Shown here in pieces: positions 1 to 6,864 of a stretch of DNA of 16,033 nt (positions are counted from its first letter, which is position 1; the number at the start of each line of letters is the position of its first letter). The stretch lies in assembly GCA_964468805.1 (NCBI GenBank), contig CAYXWM010000055.1:1-16033 (forward strand), written 5' to 3'. The notes beneath the pieces were generated by a model. The model searched no databases. It saw only the letters and a list, made by a program, of their open reading frames with translations, and had not been told where the DNA came from. The position numbers and the translations under genes were made by a program. Origin of the DNA: CAYXWM01 sp964468805 (GTDB lineage: Bacteria; Bacillota; Clostridia; Lachnospirales; WRBF01).

Positions 1-45
1 TATACTAAGTATGATTAAAGGTATAATAAGAATATATTTTTTCAT
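1..45 (-). CDS. N-terminus of an exported or membrane protein (partial)
   Basis: An ATG at 45 on the minus strand opens a frame that runs off the left edge and encodes MKKYILIIPLIILSI. Two lysines followed by an unbroken hydrophobic run look like the start of a signal peptide or a first membrane segment. A GGTGAT sequence lies four bases upstream of the ATG and fits the 3' half of a Shine-Dalgarno site. Only 15 codons are visible, so no function can be given. It is also possible that this is a chance open frame in AT-rich DNA. Confidence 0.4.
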   Translation of the reverse strand, partial: MKKYILIIPLIILSI

Positions 46-65
46 ATTTATCACCCGGAAGGTTA

Positions 66-98
66 TGCTTAATTGCATGTTACTTATGCAATTAAGCA
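66..98. repeat. Perfect 13-bp inverted repeat, possible repeat remnant
   Basis: The left arm TGCTTAATTGCAT (66-78) and right arm ATGCAATTAAGCA (86-98) are exact reverse complements around a 7-base loop. No T-run follows on either strand, so it is not a standard terminator. Read on the minus strand, the arm and loop (CTTAATTGCATAAG then TAAC) match the left end of the palindromic element at 14666-14808, with a 6-base gap. It may be an internally deleted relative of that element. Confidence 0.6.
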
Positions 99-142
99 AA
101 ATATTAAATAAATGATTTAAAACTTAGACTTTTCGAGGAAAA

Positions 143-167
143 TAAAAAATTCGCTTTGAAGGCGAAT
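143..167 (-). terminator. Minus-strand terminator-like hairpin
   Basis: ATTCGC (149-154) pairs with GCGAAT (162-167) around a 7-base loop. On the minus strand the stem is followed by a run of six T. It lies between the chemoreceptor gene and the partial gene at the left edge, so it could end readthrough or act in the leader of the left gene. Confidence 0.55.
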
Positions 168-202
168 CAATAATAGTTACGAATATATTTTTTCTAAAAC
201 AA

Positions 203-237
203 TAAAAAAAATCCTTATGTTTTAGTAGAAACTAAGG
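203..237 (-). terminator. Minus-strand rho-independent terminator
   Basis: CCTTA (213-217) pairs with TAAGG (233-237). The stem extends inward by GTTT/AAAC past one bulged A. On the minus strand it is followed by eight T. It is the second terminator-like structure met by transcription leaving the chemoreceptor gene. Confidence 0.55.
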
Positions 238-353
238 TATAGTCTGTCAATTTATCGTGAGTTTTACATTTCGGAGAGATTCTTACGTTGCGAAAACGTT
301 GTATGGTTTTTTTGCAATACTATGGTATATTATGGTAAGTTTTTGCAAAGCTT

Positions 354-386
354 AAAAAAAATCCCCGATTAATTAAACCGGGGATT
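354..386 (-). terminator. Terminator of the chemoreceptor gene
   Basis: AATCCCCG (360-367) pairs perfectly with CGGGGATT (379-386). On the minus strand a T-run (complement of 354-360) follows at once. It starts about 34 bases after the chemoreceptor stop codon. The plus-strand side also carries five T (385-389), so it may work in both directions. Confidence 0.85.
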
Positions 387-419
387 TTTAAGTATTTCTT
401 ATTTCAATTATAGGTTATT

Positions 420-2834
420 TCAGTCATAATCTTCGTCGTGATCACTATCATCGTGCGCATAACTGTAATCTATGGCATCTTGTGGTTTGATACCGTATTT
501 GTTTAATTTAAACTGACCCACCATAGCTTCCAACAGTTGTGCTTGAGCAGAAAGTTCTTCGCTGGTGGAGGCACTTTCTTCCGCAGTAGCTGTATTGGAA
601 ATGGTTACATTGGAAATTTGCTTCATACCGCCTTCGATAAGAACTATATCTTCCGTTTGTTTTGTTGAGGCTTCTGCTATAGTGTCTATGAGTTCTACCG
701 TATCTTTTACGGAAGTAACAATTTTAGTTAATGCCACCTTGGTTTCTGAAGCCATAGCCGCACCATGTTCAATCTTGGCAAGACTGCTGTCTATCATACG
801 TGTAGTGTCTTTAGCCGCCTTAGCACTTCTGGAAGCCAGGCTTCGTACTTCTTCCGCTACTACCGCAAAGCCCTTGCCGTGAGTTCCTGCCCTTGCGGCT
901 TCTACAGCGGCATTAAGAGCAAGGAGATTGGTTTGATAGGCTATATCGTCTATTACCTTAATAACCTTGGCAATATCCTTGGAGGAGTCCTTAATGGCTT
1001 CCATAGCATTAACCATCTCGATAATTTGCTTATTGCCCGATTCTGCATTACGTTGAGCATGAGAGGACAGACCTTTTGCCTTAATTGCGTTTTCGGCGTT
1101 TTGCTTGGTTTGCTCGGTAATATGGCCTACGGCATCGTTAATCAACTCAACAGAGCTTGCCTGTTCTGTGGCACCTTGAGCAAGAATTTGTCCGTTGTTT
1201 GCACTATGATTTGCCGCAGTTGCCACATCCGTTGAAATGTTTACTATTTCGCCGAATACTTCGTTTAAGCTGTCTGAAATACTGTTAATTGAATCTTTTA
1301 AAGTAACAAAGTCACCTATGTATAATCTTGATATGGATACGGTAAGGTCTTTTTGGGAAAGACGGCGTAAGTTTGCATCCACTTCATCTATGTAGCTTTT
1401 AATGGCACCTGTACTGAATTTAAGATTTTTGCTGATTCTGTGGAAATCTCCGTAAAGGTCTTCCAAGTCGTCATCGGTTCTTGCCGGTATGTATTGCAGG
1501 GGTAATTTGCATTTTGAAAGTTGAGCTAACTGACGCATGAGTTTTTTCATTTCTTGACTTTGGTAATCAGCACGCTTTTCCATAAGGTATTGAGCCTTGC
1601 TTAGATCTGTGAGGTCTACAATAAACTCCAAAGCGGCTACTACTTCACCGGCTTCGTCTCTTAGAGGAATACCAACGTATTTGATGTACAAGTCATTACC
1701 GAAAGGCTTGGCGTTGGCTCTTGCGTGAACGATTTTTCCGGATTCCATACTTTTTTTGACGGCACATTCCCCTGTGCCACAGTGTTCGGTATTAAAATAT
1801 TGAGAACATTTCATACCGCAAACATCTTTCCACTGTTTGCCGGATAATTTCAACGCCCTTTTGTTCATAAAGTTCATGTTCATATCTTTGTCAATAATAA
1901 TTATGGGTATGTCTATATTGTCCATATAGCTGACCAATACCTCAACAATATTGTTGACACCCAAAACTATATCGTTGAAACAACCCTTTACAACGTCGGT
2001 TTTTCCTCTGTCTTGTACCTTACCTATAACAACGCTGTGGCGTATACGATCAAAGTCGTTTAACAATAGATTAATGGTTTCTGTGAGTTTGTTATAAGAG
2101 GCAATAAGCTGACCTGTTTCTGAATTGTCCGGTTTAAAGGTTATGTTATTGTTTAGATTACCGTTGGACAGATTGGAAATTGCCGTATTGATTTGCAAAA
2201 TGGGTTTGATGATTCTTCGGCTTGTAAATATACTAAGAGTAATCTGAATTATGGGGATAATCAACGCTATGATAACGAAAATAATTCCGAAGAAATTACG
2301 CTTTTTGGTTTGTTCGCTTACAATCTTGTCATAACGTGCCTCAATTTCTACCTGGAACTGTAACGCACTTTCCTTTATTATGTTTTTAGACGTGGAATAT
2401 TCCTCGGAGTTAATTATTTTTTGTGCGGAACTGAAATTGCTTTGGCTTATTTGCTTAATTATTTCTTCTTCCAGGGGTACGAGCTTATCGCTTTCGCTTT
2501 TAACTTGGGAAATAAGAGCATTTTCCTTATCCGTAAGACCTACTGCTCGCATAGCCTCCATGGATTTTTCTCTGTTTTTAAGATTGTTGATTTCGTTGTA
2601 ATAATTGTCTACATGAACTTGGTGACCCGTGTTTATATAATCCTTTATTTGATCCGTTAGATAATCGGAAGTACTTTGCAGTAAAAACAACTGTTTAACC
2701 AGTTCATTTTTATTTTCCAGACTTGCAAAGGATTCACCCAACACACCTGTCAAAAGGTACATGATAAAGAAGAAAATTGTTATTGAGACAGTTATAACAA
2801 CGCTTGAAAGCTTAGTAAATACCGATAATTTCAT
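420..2834 (-). CDS. Methyl-accepting chemotaxis protein with cysteine-rich PAS domain
   Basis: Transmembrane chemoreceptor of 804 residues that would control the CheA kinase through CheW. TM1 lies at about 12-33, an external four-helix-type sensor region at about 34-180, TM2 at about 181-203 and HAMP at about 204-258. A cytoplasmic PAS-like region follows (about 295-415), then a coiled linker and the MCP signalling domain (about 525-775). The conserved hairpin tip is plain at about 628-668 (IAYQTNLLALNAAVEAARAG, then GFAVVAEEVRSLA). The PAS region holds cysteines 339, 343, 352 and 357. The C-terminus is an acidic, His-containing tail with no CheR/CheB-binding pentapeptide. The ATG at 2834 is the only start in its frame near the Shine-Dalgarno, but that site is 23 bases away across a hairpin. 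The gene has its own promoter and terminator. The family is certain; the ligand is unknown. Confidence 0.95.
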   Translation of the reverse strand: MKLSVFTKLSSVVITVSITIFFFIMYLLTGVLGESFASLENKNELVKQLFLLQSTSDYLTDQIKDYINTGHQVHVDNYYNEINNLKNREKSMEAMRAVGLTDKENALISQVKSESDKLVPLEEEIIKQISQSNFSSAQKIINSEEYSTSKNIIKESALQFQVEIEARYDKIVSEQTKKRNFFGIIFVIIALIIPIIQITLSIFTSRRIIKPILQINTAISNLSNGNLNNNITFKPDNSETGQLIASYNKLTETINLLLNDFDRIRHSVVIGKVQDRGKTDVVKGCFNDIVLGVNNIVEVLVSYMDNIDIPIIIIDKDMNMNFMNKRALKLSGKQWKDVCGMKCSQYFNTEHCGTGECAVKKSMESGKIVHARANAKPFGNDLYIKYVGIPLRDEAGEVVAALEFIVDLTDLSKAQYLMEKRADYQSQEMKKLMRQLAQLSKCKLPLQYIPARTDDDLEDLYGDFHRISKNLKFSTGAIKSYIDEVDANLRRLSQKDLTVSISRLYIGDFVTLKDSINSISDSLNEVFGEIVNISTDVATAANHSANNGQILAQGATEQASSVELINDAVGHITEQTKQNAENAIKAKGLSSHAQRNAESGNKQIIEMVNAMEAIKDSSKDIAKVIKVIDDIAYQTNLLALNAAVEAARAGTHGKGFAVVAEEVRSLASRSAKAAKDTTRMIDSSLAKIEHGAAMASETKVALTKIVTSVKDTVELIDTIAEASTKQTEDIVLIEGGMKQISNVTISNTATAEESASTSEELSAQAQLLEAMVGQFKLNKYGIKPQDAIDYSYAHDDSDHDEDYD

Positions 2835-2865
2835 ACAATCGCTACAGAAGTAGCTTTCCTCCTTT
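2835..2865 (-). promoter_or_regulatory. Ribosome binding site with hairpin in the spacer
   Basis: On the minus strand a strong AAAGGAGG (2858-2865) is 23 bases from the ATG at 2834, too far for normal initiation. Within the gap, GCTAC and GTAGC (2841-2845 and 2850-2854) form a perfect 5-bp hairpin with a 4-base loop. Folding it out leaves about 9 bases between Shine-Dalgarno and AUG, which is close to optimal. There is no start codon in the same frame closer to the Shine-Dalgarno. Confidence 0.6.
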
Positions 2866-2966
2866 AAAATTTGATAAAGGGGTATTTTTCGGCAAACCTA
2901 AGGAAATATCTTCGTCGAAATGCTAACGGATTTATACAATATTCTATATTTAAGCCTATACCCTAT
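2866..2966 (-). promoter_or_regulatory. Structured 5' leader of the chemoreceptor mRNA
   Basis: Between the predicted transcription start and the ribosome binding site, GGGTAT (minus strand, 2963-2958) can pair with ATACCC (2885-2880), and the nearby GGC (2956-2954) with GCC (2893-2891). Together they form an outer stem closing a region of about 60 bases. The rest does not match a riboswitch consensus known to me. The pairing is visible, but any regulatory role is inference. Confidence 0.35.
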
Positions 2967-2972
2967 ATTGTA

Positions 2973-3000
2973 ATTATAAAATAAAAAATAACTAAGTCAA
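2973..3000 (-). promoter_or_regulatory. Sigma-A-type promoter of the chemoreceptor gene
   Basis: On the minus strand there is TTGACT (3000-2995), a 16-base spacer and a perfect TATAAT (2978-2973). Transcription would start near 2966. An inverted repeat ACAATAT/ATATTGT (2936-2942 and 2965-2971) spans the start region and could be an operator or an alternative RNA stem. Confidence 0.75.
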
Positions 3001-3183
3001 GCTAATTTTTTTGTGAACTTTATTTTACTCTTTGGTTATTTTTCTTGCAAAATATACTAAAAAGCAGCTTTTATCCACTCTTATAAAATTATGAATTATT
3101 TTAAGTAATCTTCGAAGCAGTGTTTTTTGGATATTTTACACATTTTATTCTATGCAAGTTGTATTATATTCGTTTTTTATGAT

Positions 3184-3311
3184 AATCTTAGTTGTATAAG
3201 AAATTGTAACAAAAGCTAAACTGTTCGCTCTTGCGTTTTTTTACGAAAAGCACCCGTGGCTCACAATACCAATACACCCTTTTGTTACTACTTAACCGTT
3301 AATTAAGTATA
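3184..3311. repeat. Palindromic intergenic repeat, copy 1
   Basis: An element of about 128 bp whose inner arms GTAACAAAAG (3206-3215) and CTTTTGTTAC (3279-3288) are exact reverse complements. Its right end carries TTAATTAAGTATA. The region between the arms includes GCTCTTGCGTTTTTTT and GGCTCAC. A diverged second copy with the same order of blocks lies at 14666-14808. It encodes no protein and sits between the kbl terminator and the chemoreceptor promoter. It is probably a MITE-like or other non-autonomous palindromic repeat. Confidence 0.65.
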
Positions 3312-3321
3312 AACTGTTAAA

Positions 3322-3345
3322 AACCTCTCCGGATCGGGAGAGGTT
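3322..3345 (-). terminator. Terminator of the kbl operon
   Basis: AACCTCTCC (3322-3330) pairs with GGAGAGGTT (3337-3345) around a 6-base loop. On the minus strand it is followed by a short T-run ending near 3319. It lies about 45 bases past the kbl stop codon. It is symmetric enough to act on the other strand too. Confidence 0.85.
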
Positions 3346-3390
3346 TTATTTATGTTTACAATAATATTAATACTAACAGTTAAAAATCAA

Positions 3391-4560
3391 TTACAACAGA
3401 CAGTTCTTAAAACATTCAACCACAAAATCCAATTGCTCTTTGGTATGGTTGGCACAAACTTGGGTACGAATACGTGCCTTTCCTTTGGGAACTACGGGAT
3501 AAGTAAAGCCGGTAACGTAAATATTGTTTTCATAGAGTTTTGCGGCTGTTTGAGTAGCCTTGATTTCGTCATAAATCATAATGGGTACTATGGGATGAAC
3601 ACCCGGGATTATTTCTATGCCGCTTTCAGTGAGTTTTTGGCGGTAGTATGCGGTGTTTTCCTCGAGTATATCACGTTTATCGGTACATTCCGTAAGAATG
3701 TCTATGGCTTTAATACTGCCGCTTACTATTGAGGGAGCCAGGGTATTGGAAAAGAGATAAGGACGGCTTCTTTGTCTTAAAAGTTCCACTATTTCTTTAC
3801 GTGCGGCTGTATAACCGCCGCTGGCACCGCCAAGAGCCTTTCCGAAAGTACCGGTTAAAATATCGATACGTCCCATAACGTCACAGTATTCATGGGTTCC
3901 TCGCCCGGTTTTGCCCACAAAACCCACGGCGTGACTGTCGTCCACCATGACCAGAGCATCGTATTTTTCTGCAAGATCACAGATGGCTTTAAGGTCTGCA
4001 ATAATGCCGTCCATGGAAAATACGCCGTCTGTTACAATAAGCTTGATTCTTGCTCCGGAAGCGGCTTTAAGTTGTACTTCCAAATCGGCGGGGTTATTGT
4101 TTTTATAGCGGTATCTTGCTGCCTTGCAAAGGCGAATTCCGTCTATAATGCTGGCGTGGTTTGATTCGTCGCTGATTATGGCATCTTCTGCGGTGAGCAG
4201 GGTTTCAAAAAGCCCTGTGTTTGCGTCAAAACAGGAGGTATATAAAATAGTGTCGTCCATATGCAAAAACTCGCTCATTTTTGCTTCCAGTTGCTTGTGA
4301 ATATCCTGAGTACCGCAAATAAAGCGAACGGAGGACAATCCGTAACCCCAATTCTCAAAGCTGCTTTTAGCCGCTTCTATTATTCTCGGGTCGTTTGCCA
4401 AGCCCAGGTAGTTGTTGGCACACATATTTATGGCGTTGGTTTTTTCGTTGGTGTTAATACGCTCGCCTTGGGCACCTGTTAAGGGTCTTTCTGTTTTGTA
4501 AAGCCCTTTTTCTCTTATTTCTTCTAATTCGGCTTGAAATATTTCTATTGCCTTTTTCAA
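3391..4560 (-). CDS. kbl: 2-amino-3-ketobutyrate CoA ligase (glycine C-acetyltransferase)
   Basis: PLP-dependent cytosolic enzyme that cleaves 2-amino-3-ketobutyrate with CoA to glycine and acetyl-CoA, the second step of threonine breakdown. It has 389 residues, close to the 398 of the E. coli enzyme. Family marks are DESNHASIIDG (131-141, with the ring-stacking H135), DDSHAVGFVG (207-216) and TFGKALGGASGGY (238-250), in which K241 is the predicted PLP lysine. I chose the TTG at 4560 because GGAGGGAG lies just upstream. An in-frame TTG at 4575 would add five residues but overlaps that Shine-Dalgarno. The chosen start overlaps the tdh stop as TTGA, which suggests coupled translation with tdh, whose product is this enzyme's substrate. 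A terminator follows the gene. Confidence 0.95.
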   Translation of the reverse strand: MKKAIEIFQAELEEIREKGLYKTERPLTGAQGERINTNEKTNAINMCANNYLGLANDPRIIEAAKSSFENWGYGLSSVRFICGTQDIHKQLEAKMSEFLHMDDTILYTSCFDANTGLFETLLTAEDAIISDESNHASIIDGIRLCKAARYRYKNNNPADLEVQLKAASGARIKLIVTDGVFSMDGIIADLKAICDLAEKYDALVMVDDSHAVGFVGKTGRGTHEYCDVMGRIDILTGTFGKALGGASGGYTAARKEIVELLRQRSRPYLFSNTLAPSIVSGSIKAIDILTECTDKRDILEENTAYYRQKLTESGIEIIPGVHPIVPIMIYDEIKATQTAAKLYENNIYVTGFTYPVVPKGKARIRTQVCANHTKEQLDFVVECFKNCLL

Positions 4561-5603
4561 AATACTCCCTCCCAATTAAGCACTACTTTTCCGGAATTGC
4601 CTTGTTGCATTGCTTCGAAACCCTTTTCGTATTCCAAGGCGGAAAATCTGTGGGTTATAACTTTGGAAATATCCAGTCCGCTTTCCAACATGGTAGACAT
4701 TTTATACCAGGTTTCGTACATTTCCCTACCGTAAATCCCGTGAATGGTAAGCCCGTTAAAAACAACTTTGTCCCAGTCTATGTTAACGTTTTCTCCCGGT
4801 ATACCCAGTAGAGCAATTTTACCGCCGTGATACATCAAGTCTATCATTTGTTTGAAAGCTGACGGATTTCCGCTCATTTCCAGACCTACGTCGAAGCCTT
4901 CTTTCATGCCTATATCAAACATTACATCTTCCAAAGATTCCTTTTGAACATTAACCGTTACAGTGGCACCCATTTGTTTTGCAAGGCTCAGACGGTAATC
5001 GTTTATATCGCTGACTACTACGTGTCTTGCTCCTACGTGACGGCAAATTGCCGCCGCCATCATACCGATGGGACCGGCACCGGTTATCAAAACGTCTTCA
5101 CCCACCAAGTCATAACACAGGGCTGTGTGAGTGGCGTTTCCCAGGGGGTCGAAAATTGAATATATTTCTTCGGGAATTTTGGGAGAACATTTCCATACAT
5201 TGGTATAGGGAATAACCAAATATTCCGCAAAGGCTCCGGGATAATTAACGCCCACGCCTTTGGTATCCTTACATAAATGTCTTCTGCCGGCAAGGCAATT
5301 ACGACATTTACCGCAGACCAAGTGACCTTCGCCGGAAACGGTTTCTCCGATTTCGAAACCCTCCACGTTTGTTCCCACGTCAACTATCTTGCCCACAAAT
5401 TCATGACCGATATTTAAGGGAACGGGAATAGTTCTTTGAGACCAAGCATCCCAGTTATAAATATGAAGGTCTGTACCGCAAATTGAGGTTTTCGTTATTT
5501 TTATCTTAATGTCGTTTGGGCCGAGTTTGGGAACGGGGATTTTTTCCAGCCATAAACCCTTTTCGGCTTTGCTTTTTACCAAAGCGTACATGGTTTCGCT
5601 CAT
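4557..5603 (-). CDS. tdh: L-threonine 3-dehydrogenase
   Basis: Zinc-dependent medium-chain dehydrogenase that oxidises L-threonine with NAD+ to 2-amino-3-ketobutyrate. It has 348 residues, a normal length. The catalytic zinc site includes C42 in the ICGTDLHIYNWD segment and H67-E68 in GHEFVG. Structural-zinc cysteines are C97, C100, C103 and C111. The Rossmann fold shows GAGPIG (175-180) and an acidic D199 expected for NAD preference. The FDPLGNATHTAL segment (151-162) is typical of Tdh. The ATG at 5603 has AAGGAG at normal spacing. It follows cca by 65 bases containing a hairpin and overlaps kbl by 4 bases. Together with kbl it forms a complete threonine-to-glycine path. Confidence 0.95.
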   Translation of the reverse strand: MSETMYALVKSKAEKGLWLEKIPVPKLGPNDIKIKITKTSICGTDLHIYNWDAWSQRTIPVPLNIGHEFVGKIVDVGTNVEGFEIGETVSGEGHLVCGKCRNCLAGRRHLCKDTKGVGVNYPGAFAEYLVIPYTNVWKCSPKIPEEIYSIFDPLGNATHTALCYDLVGEDVLITGAGPIGMMAAAICRHVGARHVVVSDINDYRLSLAKQMGATVTVNVQKESLEDVMFDIGMKEGFDVGLEMSGNPSAFKQMIDLMYHGGKIALLGIPGENVNIDWDKVVFNGLTIHGIYGREMYETWYKMSTMLESGLDISKVITHRFSALEYEKGFEAMQQGNSGKVVLNWEGVF

Positions 5604-5626
5604 TATATTGTCTCCTTGCAGAAATA

Positions 5627-5662
5627 GTAAAACTTTTCCCCAATAGTTGAGTGCGGGAAAAG
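5627..5662 (-). terminator. Hairpin between cca and tdh (weak terminator or attenuator)
   Basis: CTTTTCCC (5633-5640) and GGGAAAAG (5655-5662) are exact reverse complements around a 14-base loop, followed on the minus strand by TTTTACT. The T-run is short and the loop large, so termination is probably partial. It could set a lower or separate level for tdh-kbl relative to cca, or be an RNA processing site. Confidence 0.45.
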
Positions 5663-5668
5663 CGAGGT

Positions 5669-6862
5669 TCAGTTTTTGTATAGTTCAAGAGCCTTTTTTG
5701 ATAAAGTATCGTAGTTGTTGGAGCAAGGGCTTCTTAATACTTCATCCAGCAAAAGATGCAGAATTTGTCCGACTTTTTGACCTTTGGGTATTCCCAGGTT
5801 CATAAGGTCGTTACCGTTGATTGCCAGTTGAGTCAGGGAAGTGCAGTGCTCTTCATCTACTATAAAATTCAGGGTATCCTCCAATGTTCCCATAGGTTCG
5901 CTGTAATCCCTAAGGCTTAAAAGAGCGTAAACTTGTTCTTTGCCTATTTGGGAAAGTAATTTACGCAGAACATAAGCATCGTTGGATAAGGTAAAATCAA
6001 TGTGTTTTAATAAGGTAACCGTATCTTTTATAGTGACATTATCCAACCTTAAAAATTTCAGTATGGATTCCGCCTTTTTTACGGGCATTTTTTTTAATAC
6101 TATGGTCAGTCTTTGGATTAAATCCTTTTTTGAATTGGGTAGATGGTTGATTATTTCATCTTGGTATTTTATGCAATGATTAAAAAATTCTTCATTTATA
6201 TGTTTAAGTATTTTTGTTTCGGTTAAAAGAGAGAATTTTTCAGAGTTATCAGACATAATTAACTTTAAAATTTCATCTCTTACACGTTCTATGCTGATTG
6301 CAGAAATTGCCTCAAGGTTGTTTAGCAAGGCAGTATAAGTTGCTTTGTGTACGGAAAAATTAAGCTGGGCGGAAAAACGCAGACAGCGTAACATTCTTAA
6401 AGCATCCTCATCAAAACGCCTTTCCGGGTCAAGGACACAGCGGATAACCTTGCGTTTAATATCATTCTGTCCGCCGAAGGGGTCTAAGTAGCCTGTTTTC
6501 GGATGATAGGCTATGGCATTCATGGTGAAATCCCTACGCATTAAATCCTGTTCTATATCTTGGGTAAAAATGACCCGGTCCGGGTGACGCTTGTCAAGAT
6601 AATCTCCGTCCAAGCGAAAGGTGGTTACTTGATAATTTTCCTTATTTTTTACCACGGTAACTGTACCGTGCTCTATGCCTGTATCAAAAGTCTTGGGGAA
6701 AATAGCCTTAACCCGGTCAGGAGAAGCGGAGGTTGTTATATCCCAGTCATGAGGCTCTATCCCCATAAGACTGTCCCTAACGCAACCGCCAACTACATAG
6801 GCTTCGAAGCCTTTTTTGTTTAGGGATTCAATAATTTCCACCACGGGTTTCGGTAAATTCAT
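5669..6862 (-). CDS. cca: CCA-adding tRNA nucleotidyltransferase (class II)
   Basis: Adds or repairs the 3'-CCA end of tRNAs using CTP and ATP, in the cytoplasm. It has 397 residues. The head domain shows GGCVRD (25-30), the metal-binding pair D39/D41 in HDWD, RRDFTMNAIA (109-118), DPFGG (127-131) and EDALR (152-156), the nucleobase-selecting EDxxR motif, within FDEDALRMLRCLRF. The C-terminal half is helical and divergent, as usual for neck, body and tail domains. A poly(A) polymerase or a CC-only or A-only enzyme has the same core and cannot be fully excluded. The start ATG lies 2 bases after the stop of the upstream gene, with GGGAAA before it, so the two are co-transcribed. Confidence 0.92.
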   Translation of the reverse strand: MNLPKPVVEIIESLNKKGFEAYVVGGCVRDSLMGIEPHDWDITTSASPDRVKAIFPKTFDTGIEHGTVTVVKNKENYQVTTFRLDGDYLDKRHPDRVIFTQDIEQDLMRRDFTMNAIAYHPKTGYLDPFGGQNDIKRKVIRCVLDPERRFDEDALRMLRCLRFSAQLNFSVHKATYTALLNNLEAISAISIERVRDEILKLIMSDNSEKFSLLTETKILKHINEEFFNHCIKYQDEIINHLPNSKKDLIQRLTIVLKKMPVKKAESILKFLRLDNVTIKDTVTLLKHIDFTLSNDAYVLRKLLSQIGKEQVYALLSLRDYSEPMGTLEDTLNFIVDEEHCTSLTQLAINGNDLMNLGIPKGQKVGQILHLLLDEVLRSPCSNNYDTLSKKALELYKN

Positions 6863-6864
6863 AA

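Larger units (their letters stand above)
46..419. other. Intergenic region with stacked hairpins
   Basis: This 374-base non-coding stretch separates the stop of the chemoreceptor gene (420) from the partial gene at 1-45, both on the minus strand. It holds three minus-strand terminator-like hairpins (354-386, 203-237, 143-167), a perfect 13-bp hairpin (66-98), and a short repeat cluster in which TATGGT occurs at 302, 321 and 331. No convincing ORF was seen. Confidence 0.7.
2835..3390. other. Intergenic region upstream of the chemoreceptor gene
   Basis: This 556-base stretch lies between kbl and the chemoreceptor gene, both on the minus strand. It holds the chemoreceptor ribosome binding site, leader and promoter (2841-3000), an AT-rich stretch with no recognised signal (3001-3180), palindromic repeat copy 1 (3184-3311) and the kbl terminator (3322-3345). 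No convincing ORF was seen; the plus-strand frame starting near 3352 is a shadow of kbl. Confidence 0.7.

Noticed and set aside
222..250. TTGACA with a 17-base spacer and TACTAA on the minus strand as a promoter
   Set aside because: The -10 box matches only half the consensus and lies within the terminator hairpin at 203-237, so it is not called.
2880..2930. Resemblance to a c-di-GMP-I riboswitch on the plus strand (GGCAAACC, then GGAAA, then a CGAAATGCTAACGG stretch)
   Set aside because: The P2 stem and the GGACGCAAAGC core are not matched, and on the plus strand no suitable gene follows. The chemoreceptor is on the other strand. A covariance-model search would settle it.
3184..3311. CRISPR or integron-type repeat
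   Set aside because: There are only two distant, diverged copies with no regular spacers, and no cas or integrase gene is in the window.
3352..3732. Plus-strand ORF of 126 codons
   Set aside because: It is antisense to kbl, whose product carries full family motifs, and its protein resembles nothing recognised.
5087..5383. Second minus-strand frame of 98 codons within tdh
   Set aside because: It is a shadow of tdh in another frame with no start signal and no recognisable domain.
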